Of a stretch of 19,268 bases of DNA, positions 6,435-14,219 are shown piece by piece (positions within the stretch are counted from its first letter, which is position 1; every line of letters begins with the position of its first letter). A program made the position numbers and the translations under genes. The notes below the pieces were generated by a model. That model had not been told where the DNA came from and searched no databases. It worked only from the letters and a program-made list of their open reading frames with translations. The stretch is from positions 1 through 19,268 of the forward strand of contig JACCZA010000287.1 of assembly GCA_013696185.1 (NCBI GenBank), written 5' to 3'. This DNA is from Actinomycetota bacterium (GTDB lineage: Bacteria; Actinomycetota; Thermoleophilia; Gaiellales; Gaiellaceae).

Positions 6435-9293
6435 CTAGCTGGACTCCTCGTCCGTGGGACGCACGGCTTCGACATGGTCGTCCCATTCGGCCATCGGGAC
6501 GTAGTCCCAGCCGGAAGCCTCGCCGTCGCCGTTCGCCCGTGTGGCGCTCGCCGACTGCGCGGCCGGCTCGAGCGTCGCGGCGGCAGTCTCGGCCTCGCCG
6601 TCTCGACTCGCCTCGCCTGTTTCTGTCGAGCTCGGGTCGGCGACCGCGAGAGCGCCCACGGCCTCGCCGTCTGCGGAGGTAGTCGCCTCCGTCGCGGTCT
6701 TCCTCCTGCCCCGTCCTCCCCGCGTCCCGCGCCGGGTTCGCTTCTTGGCAGGGGCTCCTTCGCCCTCGGGGGCGTCTCCGTCGGTCGCGTCGTCGTCTCG
6801 CCCGAGCTGGTCGGAGGGGAGGTGGATCCGGGGCCCGGCCGCGGCGGCCTCGGGCGGGACGCCGGCTTCGACGAGCTCGGCTTCCTCGCCGACCGGCTCG
6901 CCGGCGTCGACCGGCTCGGCCGCAGTGGCCCCGTCGTCGGCCTCTATCGCCTGACCGTTCTCCGAGACCGCTTCGACCTTCCGCTTGCGCCCGCGCCCAC
7001 CACGGTTCCCGCGGCGCGTCCGCTTCTTCGGAGCTTCCTCGCCCGTCTCGCCGGGCGCCTCAGCCGTCTCATCGACCGGGGCTGCCTCACCGAGCGCGTC
7101 CGGCTCGTCCAACTCGTCCAACTCGTCCGCCTCGTCGTCGACCGGCACGACATCCGTGGCCGCCTCGGCGGCGAGCTTGCGGGCGCGCGGCTGGCGGGTC
7201 GGCTTCTCGGCTTCGCTCTCGGCGGTGATCGGCGTCGCCGCTGGCGGCGGCGCATCGAGCCAGGTGGCATAGGCACTGCCCTCGAACACCCGGTCGATGC
7301 GCACCCGCACCTTCTTGCCGACGAGTCTCGCCGCATGGCCGACCGAGATGTCGTAGCCCGTGACCTTGCCGACGGCGGCGGCCGGATCGTGCAGACCGAC
7401 CTCGACGAGCTTCAACTCGACCTCGTCGCCCTCGGTGACGGGCGCGCTCGGCTGGAGCGCCTCGAGCTTGCCGCTGTCGAGCAGGCGAAAGTGCTCGAGC
7501 GGAGCGCCTGCGGCCGTCTCGATGAAGAAGCGGCGCTTCGTCTGCGCCTCGATCTCCGCAAGCCTCCTGGCTCCCGGACCGACCAGGATCGAGGCGACGC
7601 GGGGATGGAGCTCGACCCTGAAGGCCTGGGTCCGCGCGCCCGGCGCGAGGGCGCGGAGCTTGCGCTCGGCCTCGACGGCGGCCGAGGCCTCGGAGAGGAT
7701 CACCCCGTCGCCCGCGCAGGTCGGGCACTTGCGCGTGAGGATCTCGCGCGGTCCGTCGGTCACGTTCTGGCGCGTCATCTCGACCAGCCCGAGCGGGGAG
7801 ATCTCGACGACGTAGGTCTTCGTGCGGTCGCGCTCGAGCTCCTGCTTCAGCGCCTCCTCGACCACTGCCCGGTTCTTCGGGCTGGCCATGTCGATGAAGT
7901 CGATCACGATGATCCCGCCGATGTCCCGCAGCCGGAGCTGGCGGACGACCTCCTTGACCGCCTCGAGGTTGTTCTTCGTGATCGTGTCCTCGAGTCGCGC
8001 GCCGGAGTTCTTCGAGCGCGAGCCGACGAAGCGGCCGGTGTTGACGTCGATCACCGTGAACGCCTCGGCGTAGTCGAAGACGAGGTAGCCGCCCGAGGGC
8101 AGGTCGACGCGCCGGGAGAGGGTGGAGCGGAGCTCGGCGTCAACGCCGAAGCTCTCGAACAGCGGTGTGCGATCGCGATGGCGGACGACGCGCTCGACCA
8201 TGTGCGGCGAGGTCTTCTTGAGGTAGCCGACCACCCGCTTGAACGTGAGCTCGTGGTCGATCAGCGCCCGCTCGAAGTCGCCGGTGAAGAGGTCGCGGAC
8301 GACGCGGAGCGGCAGCTCGGCCTCCTGGTAGACGAGGGCAGGCGCGCTCAGCTCGGCGGCGCGGGCCGTAACCGTCTTCCAGAGCCGCTGCAGGAAGACG
8401 AGGTCGCGCTCGATGTCCTCCGCCGAGGCGCCTTCCGCCGCCGTGCGGACGATCACCCCGCCGCTCGGGACATCGAGGGCCTTGAGCACGTCTCTCAAGC
8501 GGATGCGCTCCTCGTCGGGCAGCCGCCGCGACACGCCGAGCCCCTCGCCGTTCGGGACGAAGACGACGAACCGCCCGGGCAGGGAGATCTCGGTCGTGAG
8601 CCTTGCGCCCTTCGTCTTCATCGGGTCCTTGACGGCCTGGACGAGGAGCGTCTGATTGCGGCTCAGCAGATCCTGGATCCGCTTGCCGTGGCGCTTGCCC
8701 TCGAGCTCCGGCACGACGATCTCGTCGACGTAGAGGAAGCCGTTCTTCTCGAGCCCGATCTCGACGAACGCGGCCTCCATCCCCGGCAGCACGTTGTCGA
8801 CGGTGCCGAGGTAGATGTTGCCCGCGATCGAGCGCCGCTCGGGCCGCTCGAGGTAGACCTCGGCGACGCGCTCGTCCTCGAACACGGCGACCCGCTGCTC
8901 GCTGACGTCGACGGAGACGAGGAGCTCGCGCTTGGCCGCCGGCAGCGGCGCCCGCCGCGGCTCGATGCGACGACGGCTCGAGCGCTGCTTGCCGGTCGAG
9001 CGACGATCGCCGGAGTCGGGCCTACGCTCGGGCTTCGCCGGTCTGTCGGGCTTCTCGACCGGCGGCTTGGGCTTCGCCGGGGCGGCGGCAGCAGCGGTCT
9101 CGCCCGCCGGCTTGCGCCGGCCTCGGCCGCCGCGACTGCCACGGCGCCGCTTGGGCTTCGCCGCCTCCTCCCCGACGGGCCGAGACGGCTCGTCGGGTGT
9201 GGCGACCGTGGGTGGCGCTACCGGAGGTGCGGGCTCCGGCGTCTCATGCGGGGCTTCGACGTTCTTGAGCTTCTTTCGGAGGAACGAGAGCAA
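6435..9293 (-). CDS. rng: ribonuclease E/G family endoribonuclease with RG-rich N- and C-terminal extensions
   Basis: A 952-residue endoribonuclease for mRNA decay and rRNA/tRNA processing. The catalytic core spans about 122-690: an S1 domain (GNIYLGTVDNVLPGMEAAFV onward), the RNase-H-like part with FTVIDVNTG (D416) and IIVIDFIDM (D465), whose aspartates match the Mg-binding pair, and the Zn-link CPTC (523-526). Flanking it are low-complexity arms. The N-terminal arm (1-120) contains RRRGSRGGRGRRK; the C-terminal arm (700-952) is acidic with two more copies, RRGNRGGRGRKRK and RRGTRGGRGRRK. The start is TTG at 9293, supported by AAGGAG seven bases upstream. The arms resemble RNA-binding or degradosome scaffolds of actinobacterial RNase E. 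The symbol rne would be equally defensible. It sits downstream of the wall-elongation genes and upstream of rplU. Confidence 0.95.
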   Translation of the reverse strand: MLSFLRKKLKNVEAPHETPEPAPPVAPPTVATPDEPSRPVGEEAAKPKRRRGSRGGRGRRKPAGETAAAAAPAKPKPPVEKPDRPAKPERRPDSGDRRSTGKQRSSRRRIEPRRAPLPAAKRELLVSVDVSEQRVAVFEDERVAEVYLERPERRSIAGNIYLGTVDNVLPGMEAAFVEIGLEKNGFLYVDEIVVPELEGKRHGKRIQDLLSRNQTLLVQAVKDPMKTKGARLTTEISLPGRFVVFVPNGEGLGVSRRLPDEERIRLRDVLKALDVPSGGVIVRTAAEGASAEDIERDLVFLQRLWKTVTARAAELSAPALVYQEAELPLRVVRDLFTGDFERALIDHELTFKRVVGYLKKTSPHMVERVVRHRDRTPLFESFGVDAELRSTLSRRVDLPSGGYLVFDYAEAFTVIDVNTGRFVGSRSKNSGARLEDTITKNNLEAVKEVVRQLRLRDIGGIIVIDFIDMASPKNRAVVEEALKQELERDRTKTYVVEISPLGLVEMTRQNVTDGPREILTRKCPTCAGDGVILSEASAAVEAERKLRALAPGARTQAFRVELHPRVASILVGPGARRLAEIEAQTKRRFFIETAAGAPLEHFRLLDSGKLEALQPSAPVTEGDEVELKLVEVGLHDPAAAVGKVTGYDISVGHAARLVGKKVRVRIDRVFEGSAYATWLDAPPPAATPITAESEAEKPTRQPRARKLAAEAATDVVPVDDEADELDELDEPDALGEAAPVDETAEAPGETGEEAPKKRTRRGNRGGRGRKRKVEAVSENGQAIEADDGATAAEPVDAGEPVGEEAELVEAGVPPEAAAAGPRIHLPSDQLGRDDDATDGDAPEGEGAPAKKRTRRGTRGGRGRRKTATEATTSADGEAVGALAVADPSSTETGEASRDGEAETAAATLEPAAQSASATRANGDGEASGWDYVPMAEWDDHVEAVRPTDEESS

Positions 9294-9300
9294 GCGAAAA

Positions 9301-9306
9301 CTCCTT
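9301..9306 (-). promoter_or_regulatory. ribosome binding site fixing the TTG start of the ribonuclease gene
   Basis: AAGGAG on the minus strand, seven bases before TTG at 9291-9293. It is one of the few strong Shine-Dalgarno matches in the window and decides a start codon that would otherwise be doubtful. Confidence 0.8.
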
Positions 9307-9365
9307 CGTTGGCGCGCGCGTGGGCGCCGCCCGGCAATCCGGGGCGCTCCGTGCGCTGCATGGGC

Positions 9366-9395
9366 TGTCGATATGAGGGTTCATACCTCTCGACA
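9366..9395 (-). promoter_or_regulatory. inverted repeat in the ribonuclease E/G leader
   Basis: TGTCGA (minus strand, from 9395) is matched by TCGACA ending at 9366. Inside, GAGG pairs with CCTC around the loop TATGAAC, with a three-base ATA bulge on one side. No T-run follows, so it does not look like an intrinsic terminator. It lies about 70 bases upstream of the ribonuclease start. It could be a structured 5' leader, as RNase E is known in enterobacteria to control its own mRNA through the leader, or a protein-binding dyad. Confidence 0.4.
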
Positions 9396-9435
9396 CGGTA
9401 GCAGGGGCGGTCCCGGCTGCCGCACGCGCCGGGTG

Positions 9436-9630
9436 TCAAACGGCCGTCGCCTCCAGCCGCGCCCGCCGGGAGCGGATGCCGAGGAGGCGCTGGTCGAGGC
9501 GGCTCCAGGCCCAGGGCTCGACCTCGTGGTAGCGCAGCTCGGACACCTCCGTGATCGACTCGAGGTACTCGAACCACGCGTCGGCCTCCTCGATCAGCAG
9601 CAGCTCGAAGGCCTCCTCTTCGCAATCCAC
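9436..9630 (-). CDS. small acidic protein of unknown function
   Basis: A 64-residue protein with no family I can name. The first half is strongly acidic and hydrophobic by turns (CEEEAFELLLIEEADAWFEY), consistent with an amphipathic helix. The second half is basic near the end (RLLGIRSRRARLEATAV) and rich in aromatic residues (WAWSRLDQR). No signal peptide or membrane segment is visible. The gene is credible because its GTG start is preceded by GGAGGT five bases upstream, among the best ribosome binding sites in the window, and because it fills an otherwise empty slot between the DUF697 gene (60 bases upstream) and the ribonuclease (142 bases downstream). Placement next to RNase E/G makes a regulatory or adaptor role conceivable, but that is only a guess. 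Confidence 0.7.
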   Translation of the reverse strand: MDCEEEAFELLLIEEADAWFEYLESITEVSELRYHEVEPWAWSRLDQRLLGIRSRRARLEATAV

Positions 9631-9635
9631 GCGCC

Positions 9636-9641
9636 ACCTCC
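9636..9641 (-). promoter_or_regulatory. ribosome binding site of the 64-residue acidic protein
   Basis: GGAGGT on the minus strand, five bases (GGCGC) before the GTG at 9628-9630. It is a near-perfect anti-16S match with good spacing and is the main support for this small gene being translated. Confidence 0.75.
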
Positions 9642-9690
9642 CCTGGATCGATGGCGCGCAGGGTAGGTCCCGAGTCGGACGGCGCAGGCC

Positions 9691-10506
9691 CTACGTGGGG
9701 CCCGTCGGCCCGGACGCTCGCGCTGCGGCGCCCCGGGCCTGCGCCGCGAAGTAGCGGGTCGCAGCCTCGCCGAGCGCCTTCGTGCCCGCGTAGGCGAGCA
9801 CGCCCTTGACCGCCCACCCCGCGAGCGGGATCGCGCCGAGTGCCTCCCGGGCTGCCGTGCGCAGGGCGAAGCCGCCGCCGACCACCGCCAGGATCTCGGG
9901 CAGGCGATCGCGGTCGATCTCGATGCCGTGCGCCGCGCCGATCCTCAGCACCAGCCGGACCTGGTTCAGCGTCAGCACCGGCAGATCGGCTCCAGGCACG
10001 AAGACCGCCGCGCCCACGAGGCCGTTCTTGCGCGAGAAGCTCGAGATCAGGCCGTCGCAGATGCCGCGGCGGAGTGCCGGCAGCCGGGCAGCGAGCTCGC
10101 TCGACTCCTCGCCGACGAGGCGTGCGACCACTCGGCCGACCTCGTCGAGGGGAACCGTGGCGGAGTCCGCAACACGGACGACCTCGTCGGCGAGCGCCGG
10201 CGGTAGAGCGTCCGGAGCCTCGCGGCCCACGAGGACGCCGACGACCGGCACGTCCTGCTTCCTGGCGCGACGGAGGGCGCGCTCGTCCTCCGCCGCGGGC
10301 GGCCCCGAGAGCACGTAGAGCAGCGCAGCGGCCCCCGCCGGATCGCCGGCTCGCACGGCCGTCACATCGCCTCCGCGAGTCAGCTCGCGCCGTAGCGCCT
10401 CGGTCGGCTCGGTCGCGCTGCCCGCGATCGCGAGCGGCCCGAGCGTGCCCGCGCCCGCCTTCAGCTCCCTGAACATGCTCCAGACGGCGAGGGGGTTCGC
10501 CTTCAC
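9691..10506 (-). CDS. DUF697-type (YcjF-like) protein with a GTPase-like N-terminal half lacking a P-loop
   Basis: A 271-residue protein. The C-terminal half resembles the DUF697 domain usually attached to Era/YeeP-type GTPases: ICDGLISSFSRKNGLVGAAV, then LPVLTLNQVRLVLRIGAAHG, and two glycine/alanine-rich hydrophobic segments (VVGGGFALRTAAREALGAIP and AGWAVKGVLAYAGTKALGEA) that may enter the membrane. The N-terminal half alternates short beta-like strands and helices. It ends in VPVVGVLVG, where a GTPase would have its NKxD strand, but no GxxxxGKS or NKxD is present. The GTG at 10506 overlaps the rodA stop by four bases, so it is coupled to rodA. DUF697 function is unsettled in bacteria. The context suggests a membrane-linked role with cell elongation. 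The family assignment is fairly secure and the role is not. Confidence 0.75.
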   Translation of the reverse strand: MKANPLAVWSMFRELKAGAGTLGPLAIAGSATEPTEALRRELTRGGDVTAVRAGDPAGAAALLYVLSGPPAAEDERALRRARKQDVPVVGVLVGREAPDALPPALADEVVRVADSATVPLDEVGRVVARLVGEESSELAARLPALRRGICDGLISSFSRKNGLVGAAVFVPGADLPVLTLNQVRLVLRIGAAHGIEIDRDRLPEILAVVGGGFALRTAAREALGAIPLAGWAVKGVLAYAGTKALGEAATRYFAAQARGAAARASGPTGPT

Positions 10507-11699
10507 GGGCGCCGGGGAACGCCGCGGCTGCGGATCTGGATCGCCTGCAGCACGCCGATCGTGACCAGATTGGCGATCATCGACGAGCCGCCGACGCTGA
10601 CGAACGGCAGCGGGATCCCGGTGATGGGCGCGATCCCCATCGTCATGCCGACGTTGACGAAGACCTGGAAGAGGAGGGCGACCACGATCCCGCCGGCCGC
10701 GATCGCGGAGAAGGCGTCGCCCGCCGTCGGGATGATCCTCACGCCGCGCCAGAGCACGAGCAGGTAGAGGCAGAGCAGGATCGAGGCGCCGACGAAGCCG
10801 CGCTGCTCGGCGAGAGAGGCGAAGGCGAAGTCGGTGCGGTGCTCGGGCAGCAGGCCGAGGTTGGTCTGCGTCGAGCCCTCGACGCCCCGGCCGCGCAGGC
10901 CGCCTGCGCCGACGGCGAGCTTCGACTGGTTGAGGTTGTAGGTCGTGTCGCTCGGATCGCTGTCGGGCGCGGTGAACGCCGTCAGGCGCGCCGACTGGTA
11001 GGGCTTCAGCACCTCGATGCCGAAAGCCGGCAGCAGCCACAGGAGCGCGAGCGCCGCCAGAGCCGCGAGCGCGGCGAGCGCGGCCACGTGCAGCCAGCGT
11101 GCCCCCGCGACGAACAGGACAGCGCCGAGCGCCGCCGCGTAGACGAGCGCGGTGCCGAAGTCCGGCTGCAGGAAGACGAGGACGATCGGCACGAGCGCGA
11201 GGCCGACCGCCCGCAGGATCGTCGCGGTCTCCCCCGTCCGCCTCCGCCGGTCCGCGAGGAAGCCCGCGAGCGCGAGCACGAACAGGAGCTTGCCGAACTC
11301 GGACGGCTGGAACTGCGTGAAGCCGACATCGAGCCAGCGGCGCGAGCCGCGCGTCACGGAGCCCGCGACGAAGACGAGCCCCATGATCCCGACCGTGCAC
11401 ACGTAGATCGCCCGGCTGAAGCGCCGGTACAGGCTCGGGTCGACGAGGACTGCGACGAGCATTCCGGCCGTGCCGAGCGCCGCGAAGACGCCTTGGCGGA
11501 CGACGAAGTAGCTCGGATCGCCGTCCACGTCCTCACGTGTGATGCCCGCGATCGCCCACAGCCCGTAGGCGACGAGTGCGGCGACAGCACCCATCAGCAC
11601 CCAGTCGATCTGTCGGACGAGGGACGTCGCCTCCTCGCTGCGCGACCGGCGGATGCCCGTGCGCCTGGCCGCCGCACCCGTGCCCGCGTAGTCGAGCAT
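10503..11699 (-). CDS. rodA: RodA, SEDS-family peptidoglycan glycosyltransferase
   Basis: RodA polymerises lipid II into glycan strands in the elongasome, paired with a class B PBP. The 398-residue protein has about ten membrane segments and the SEDS signatures: GSRRWLDVGFTQFQPSEFGK, LQPDFGTALVYAAALG, YNLNQSKLAVGAGGLRGRG, and PEHRTDFAFASLAEQRGFVG, where the aspartate after T aligns with the catalytic aspartate known in RodA. Near the C terminus it has GIPLPFVSVGGSSMIANL. The N-terminal 25 residues are a basic cytoplasmic tail. Its ATG shares one base with the mrdA stop (TGATG) and its TGA overlaps the next gene, so it is tightly coupled on both sides. The adjacent PBP2 is the expected transpeptidase partner, and the elongasome genes mreBCD lie directly upstream. 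Confidence 0.97.
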   Translation of the reverse strand: MLDYAGTGAAARRTGIRRSRSEEATSLVRQIDWVLMGAVAALVAYGLWAIAGITREDVDGDPSYFVVRQGVFAALGTAGMLVAVLVDPSLYRRFSRAIYVCTVGIMGLVFVAGSVTRGSRRWLDVGFTQFQPSEFGKLLFVLALAGFLADRRRRTGETATILRAVGLALVPIVLVFLQPDFGTALVYAAALGAVLFVAGARWLHVAALAALAALAALALLWLLPAFGIEVLKPYQSARLTAFTAPDSDPSDTTYNLNQSKLAVGAGGLRGRGVEGSTQTNLGLLPEHRTDFAFASLAEQRGFVGASILLCLYLLVLWRGVRIIPTAGDAFSAIAAGGIVVALLFQVFVNVGMTMGIAPITGIPLPFVSVGGSSMIANLVTIGVLQAIQIRSRGVPRRP

Positions 11700-13639
11700 C
11701 AATCGGTCTCCGTCGGGGCGACGAAGGTGCCCCGCCTGCCGAAGTACTGCTCGAAGACCTTGAGCGCCGCGGGAGCCGCGGCGCTGCCGCCGTGCCCTCC
11801 GTTCTCGATCAGGGCGCAGACGACGATCTCGGCGGTCCGGTCGGTCGGGCCGTAGCCGCACCACCAGGACTGATCCTCGAGCCTGCCGTTCACCGCCTTC
11901 TCCGCCGTCCCGGTCTTGCCCGCGATCGAGACGGGGAAGCTGCCGAACACGCCGCTCGAGGTGCCGAACCCGGCGTGGGTCGCGAGCAGGAGGCCCTCAC
12001 GGACCGCCGCGAGCGCGCCCGGGTCGACGTCGACCGGCTGGGGCGCCGGCGGGGTGAACCGCTGCAGGACGATCGGACGGCGTCCGTTCCGCATCGGCTG
12101 CTCGGCTCGATCGACCACGTGCGGCGTCACGAGCTTGCCGCCGTTCGCGACCAGCGCGTAGAAGCGGGCCATCTGGAGCGGCGTCACCTGGATGTCCTTC
12201 TGCCCGATGGCGAGCTGGATCGAGTCGCCGGGCTTCCACAGGCGCTCCTGCTCCCACGTCCTCGGATAGCGCTCCCTGGTGAAGTAGCGCCTCCGCCAGT
12301 CGATCGTCGGCAGGAGCCCCGGCGCCTCCGCGCCGACGTCGAGGCCGGTCGTCTTGCCGAAGCCGAGCCGTCCTGCCCAGAGCTGCAGGGGCTGGCCGCG
12401 CTCGGGCGGGAGGTCGTAGAACGCCTCGCCGAGTTGGTAGAAGTAGGTGTCGCACGAGGTGGCGAGCGCGGTCGGAAGCGACATCGGCTGGTCGTAGTTC
12501 GGCGTCCAGTTGTCGAAGGTCTGGCCGTGCGACTCGTAGCTCGGGGTGCAGTCGAGCGAGGCGTACGGCGAGACGAGGTGCTCCTCCATCGCGGCGAGCG
12601 CCGTCACCGGCTTGAAGGTCGAGCCGGGCGGATAGCGCCCCTCGATCGCGCGGTTCAGCGATGGGAAGTTCTCCTTCGCGGCACGCCCCTCGTCGAGGAA
12701 GGGCGCGAGCTTCTCGAGGTCGGGCTTGCCGACGAAGAGGCTCGGCTTGTAGGTCGGGTTCGAGGCGAGGGCCAGGACAGCGCCGTCCCGCGGGTCGAGT
12801 GCGACGAGCGCGCCGCCGTTCGCGTTCCACGCCTCGTTGCCCTTCGCGAGCCGGATGCCGTAGCGGAGGGCCTGCTCGGCGGCACGCTGCAGCCGCACGT
12901 CGATCGTGAGCCGCAGCGCGCGGCCGCCGACCGGGATGTCGCTCAGCTCGGGCTCCCCGCGCGGGCGGCCGAGCGAGTCGACGCGCAATCGCGCGCTGCC
13001 GGCCTCACCGCGCAGGAACCCGTCGTAGGCCGACTCGATCCCCGCCTTGCCCACCTCGTCCCCGAGGCGCAGCTCCGGATTGCCGTCGAGCTCCTCCTGC
13101 GAGGCCTCCCCCACGTGGCCGACCAGCTGGGCGGCGAGAGCCCGGTACGGATACTCGCGGAGATAGGACTGCGCGACGACGACCCCCGGGAACGCTTCCT
13201 TCTTCTCCTCGAGGTGGTAGAGCTGGTCGTCGTGGATGCCGCGCTTGACGGTCAGAGGCGTGAGCGGATCGTCCGAGCGCGCCGCGATCTCACGCTGGAG
13301 CCGCGCGTAGGGCACCTTGATCACGAAGGCGAGGCGCCGCAGCATGCGGGCGCGCACAGCTCGATCCTTCGGCAGGTCGGCCGGCCAGATCTGCACGGAG
13401 AGACCGGCGGTGTTGCGCACGAGCACCCGGCCGTTGCGGTCCAGGATCGCACCGCGCGCCGCCTGCAGCCGCAGGGCGCGCAGCTGGTTGTTCTGCGCCG
13501 TCCGCAGGTACTGCGTACCGGAGAGGATCTGCAGCGCCCACAGGCGCAGGAACAGGACGGCGAAGGTCGCGAGCACGATCCCGCCGAGGATCGCCACGCG
13601 GAGCGCGAGCTGCGGCGTCAGCCGGTACGGCTCGGTCAC
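11699..13639 (-). CDS. mrdA: penicillin-binding protein 2, elongasome transpeptidase
   Basis: A class B PBP cross-linking peptidoglycan during elongation. Counting from the GTG at 13639 (646 residues): one membrane helix (about 13-36), a pedestal/dimerisation domain with RGAILDRNGRVLVRNTAG, and a transpeptidase domain with SxxK as STFK (340-343), the second motif as SCD (395-397), a PBP2-typical variant of SxN, and KTG (575-577, AGKTGTAE). The start may lie further upstream: the frame is open back to a TGA inside mreD and encodes ASARFPRPPRQFLPPDPR just before the GTG, which itself has no Shine-Dalgarno. A CTG at 13694-13696, after a G-run, would give 665 residues overlapping the mreD stop. 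The gene is followed by its glycosyltransferase partner rodA with a one-base overlap. Confidence 0.96.
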   Translation of the reverse strand: MTEPYRLTPQLALRVAILGGIVLATFAVLFLRLWALQILSGTQYLRTAQNNQLRALRLQAARGAILDRNGRVLVRNTAGLSVQIWPADLPKDRAVRARMLRRLAFVIKVPYARLQREIAARSDDPLTPLTVKRGIHDDQLYHLEEKKEAFPGVVVAQSYLREYPYRALAAQLVGHVGEASQEELDGNPELRLGDEVGKAGIESAYDGFLRGEAGSARLRVDSLGRPRGEPELSDIPVGGRALRLTIDVRLQRAAEQALRYGIRLAKGNEAWNANGGALVALDPRDGAVLALASNPTYKPSLFVGKPDLEKLAPFLDEGRAAKENFPSLNRAIEGRYPPGSTFKPVTALAAMEEHLVSPYASLDCTPSYESHGQTFDNWTPNYDQPMSLPTALATSCDTYFYQLGEAFYDLPPERGQPLQLWAGRLGFGKTTGLDVGAEAPGLLPTIDWRRRYFTRERYPRTWEQERLWKPGDSIQLAIGQKDIQVTPLQMARFYALVANGGKLVTPHVVDRAEQPMRNGRRPIVLQRFTPPAPQPVDVDPGALAAVREGLLLATHAGFGTSSGVFGSFPVSIAGKTGTAEKAVNGRLEDQSWWCGYGPTDRTAEIVVCALIENGGHGGSAAAPAALKVFEQYFGRRGTFVAPTETD

Positions 13640-13688
13640 GCGGGGGTCCGGCGGCAGGAACTGCCGCGGCGGCCGGGGGAAGCGCGCG

Positions 13689-14219
13689 CTAGCCAGCGAG
13701 CTTCACCCCCCGGGGGGCACGGGCACCGTCCTCGCGGCCGAGCAGGCGGCTCGTGAGCGCGAAGACGGGAGTCGCGGCGAGCGTGTTCAGGAGCACCGCC
13801 GGCAGGAGCGACTCGAAGAAGACGAGCCGGGCCGAGACGCCGTCCCCGAGCATGACGTGGAGCCCGAAGGCGCCGAGCGTGAACGCGACGGTCGCGGCCA
13901 CGACGGAGAGGAGCGGCGCGTGCGTCCGGTCGCGCCCCGTCGTCTCCCCGTAGCGGCCCACCCAGTAGGCGACGATCGTGAGCAGGAGCGAGGAAACCCC
14001 CAGGGTGCCGAGCGTGGCCGTGTCGACCAGGAGACCTGCGAAGAAGGCGGCGGCCGCGCCGATCACCGCGCCGCGCAGGAGCGCGATCGCGACGAGCACG
14101 ACCAGCAGGAGATCGAGCGTTCCTCCCGCGAGCTCGAGGGAAGCGAAGAGCGTGACCTGGAGCAGGGCCGCGACGAAGACGAGCAGCGCGCCCTTGACCG
14201 CGTCGCCGACGGCGCTCAG
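13689..14219 (-). CDS. mreD: rod shape-determining protein MreD
   Basis: MreD is a small polytopic membrane subunit of the elongasome that links MreC, PBP2 and RodA to MreB. Starting at CTG (14217-14219) it has 176 residues and about five to six hydrophobic segments. The first begins ALLVFVAALLQVTLFASLEL, followed by the family-like LDLLLVVLVAIALLRGAVIG and FFAGLLVDTATLGTLGVSSL. The first conventional start, GTG at 14099, would remove 40 residues including the first membrane helix. The CTG shares the CTGA overlap with the mreC stop, parallel to the GTGA overlaps elsewhere in the window, and is preceded by AGGGGG five bases upstream. The gene identity is firm from position and topology; the CTG start is inferred. 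Confidence 0.9.
   Translation of the reverse strand: MSAVGDAVKGALLVFVAALLQVTLFASLELAGGTLDLLLVVLVAIALLRGAVIGAAAAFFAGLLVDTATLGTLGVSSLLLTIVAYWVGRYGETTGRDRTHAPLLSVVAATVAFTLGAFGLHVMLGDGVSARLVFFESLLPAVLLNTLAATPVFALTSRLLGREDGARAPRGVKLAG

Noticed and set aside
7090..7142. Short tandem GTCCAACTC-like repeats
   Set aside because: They encode the acidic Asp-Glu-Leu run of the ribonuclease tail; no independent repeat element is needed.
4488..9401. A 4.9-kb uninterrupted plus-strand frame opposite nadD, obgE, rpmA, rplU and the ribonuclease
   Set aside because: It is the antisense of clearly identified genes, has arginine-rich low-complexity composition and no domains. Such frames are expected where third positions are nearly all G or C.
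11576..13756. A 2.2-kb plus-strand frame opposite mrdA
   Set aside because: Antisense shadow of PBP2, with no recognisable motif and no ribosome binding site.
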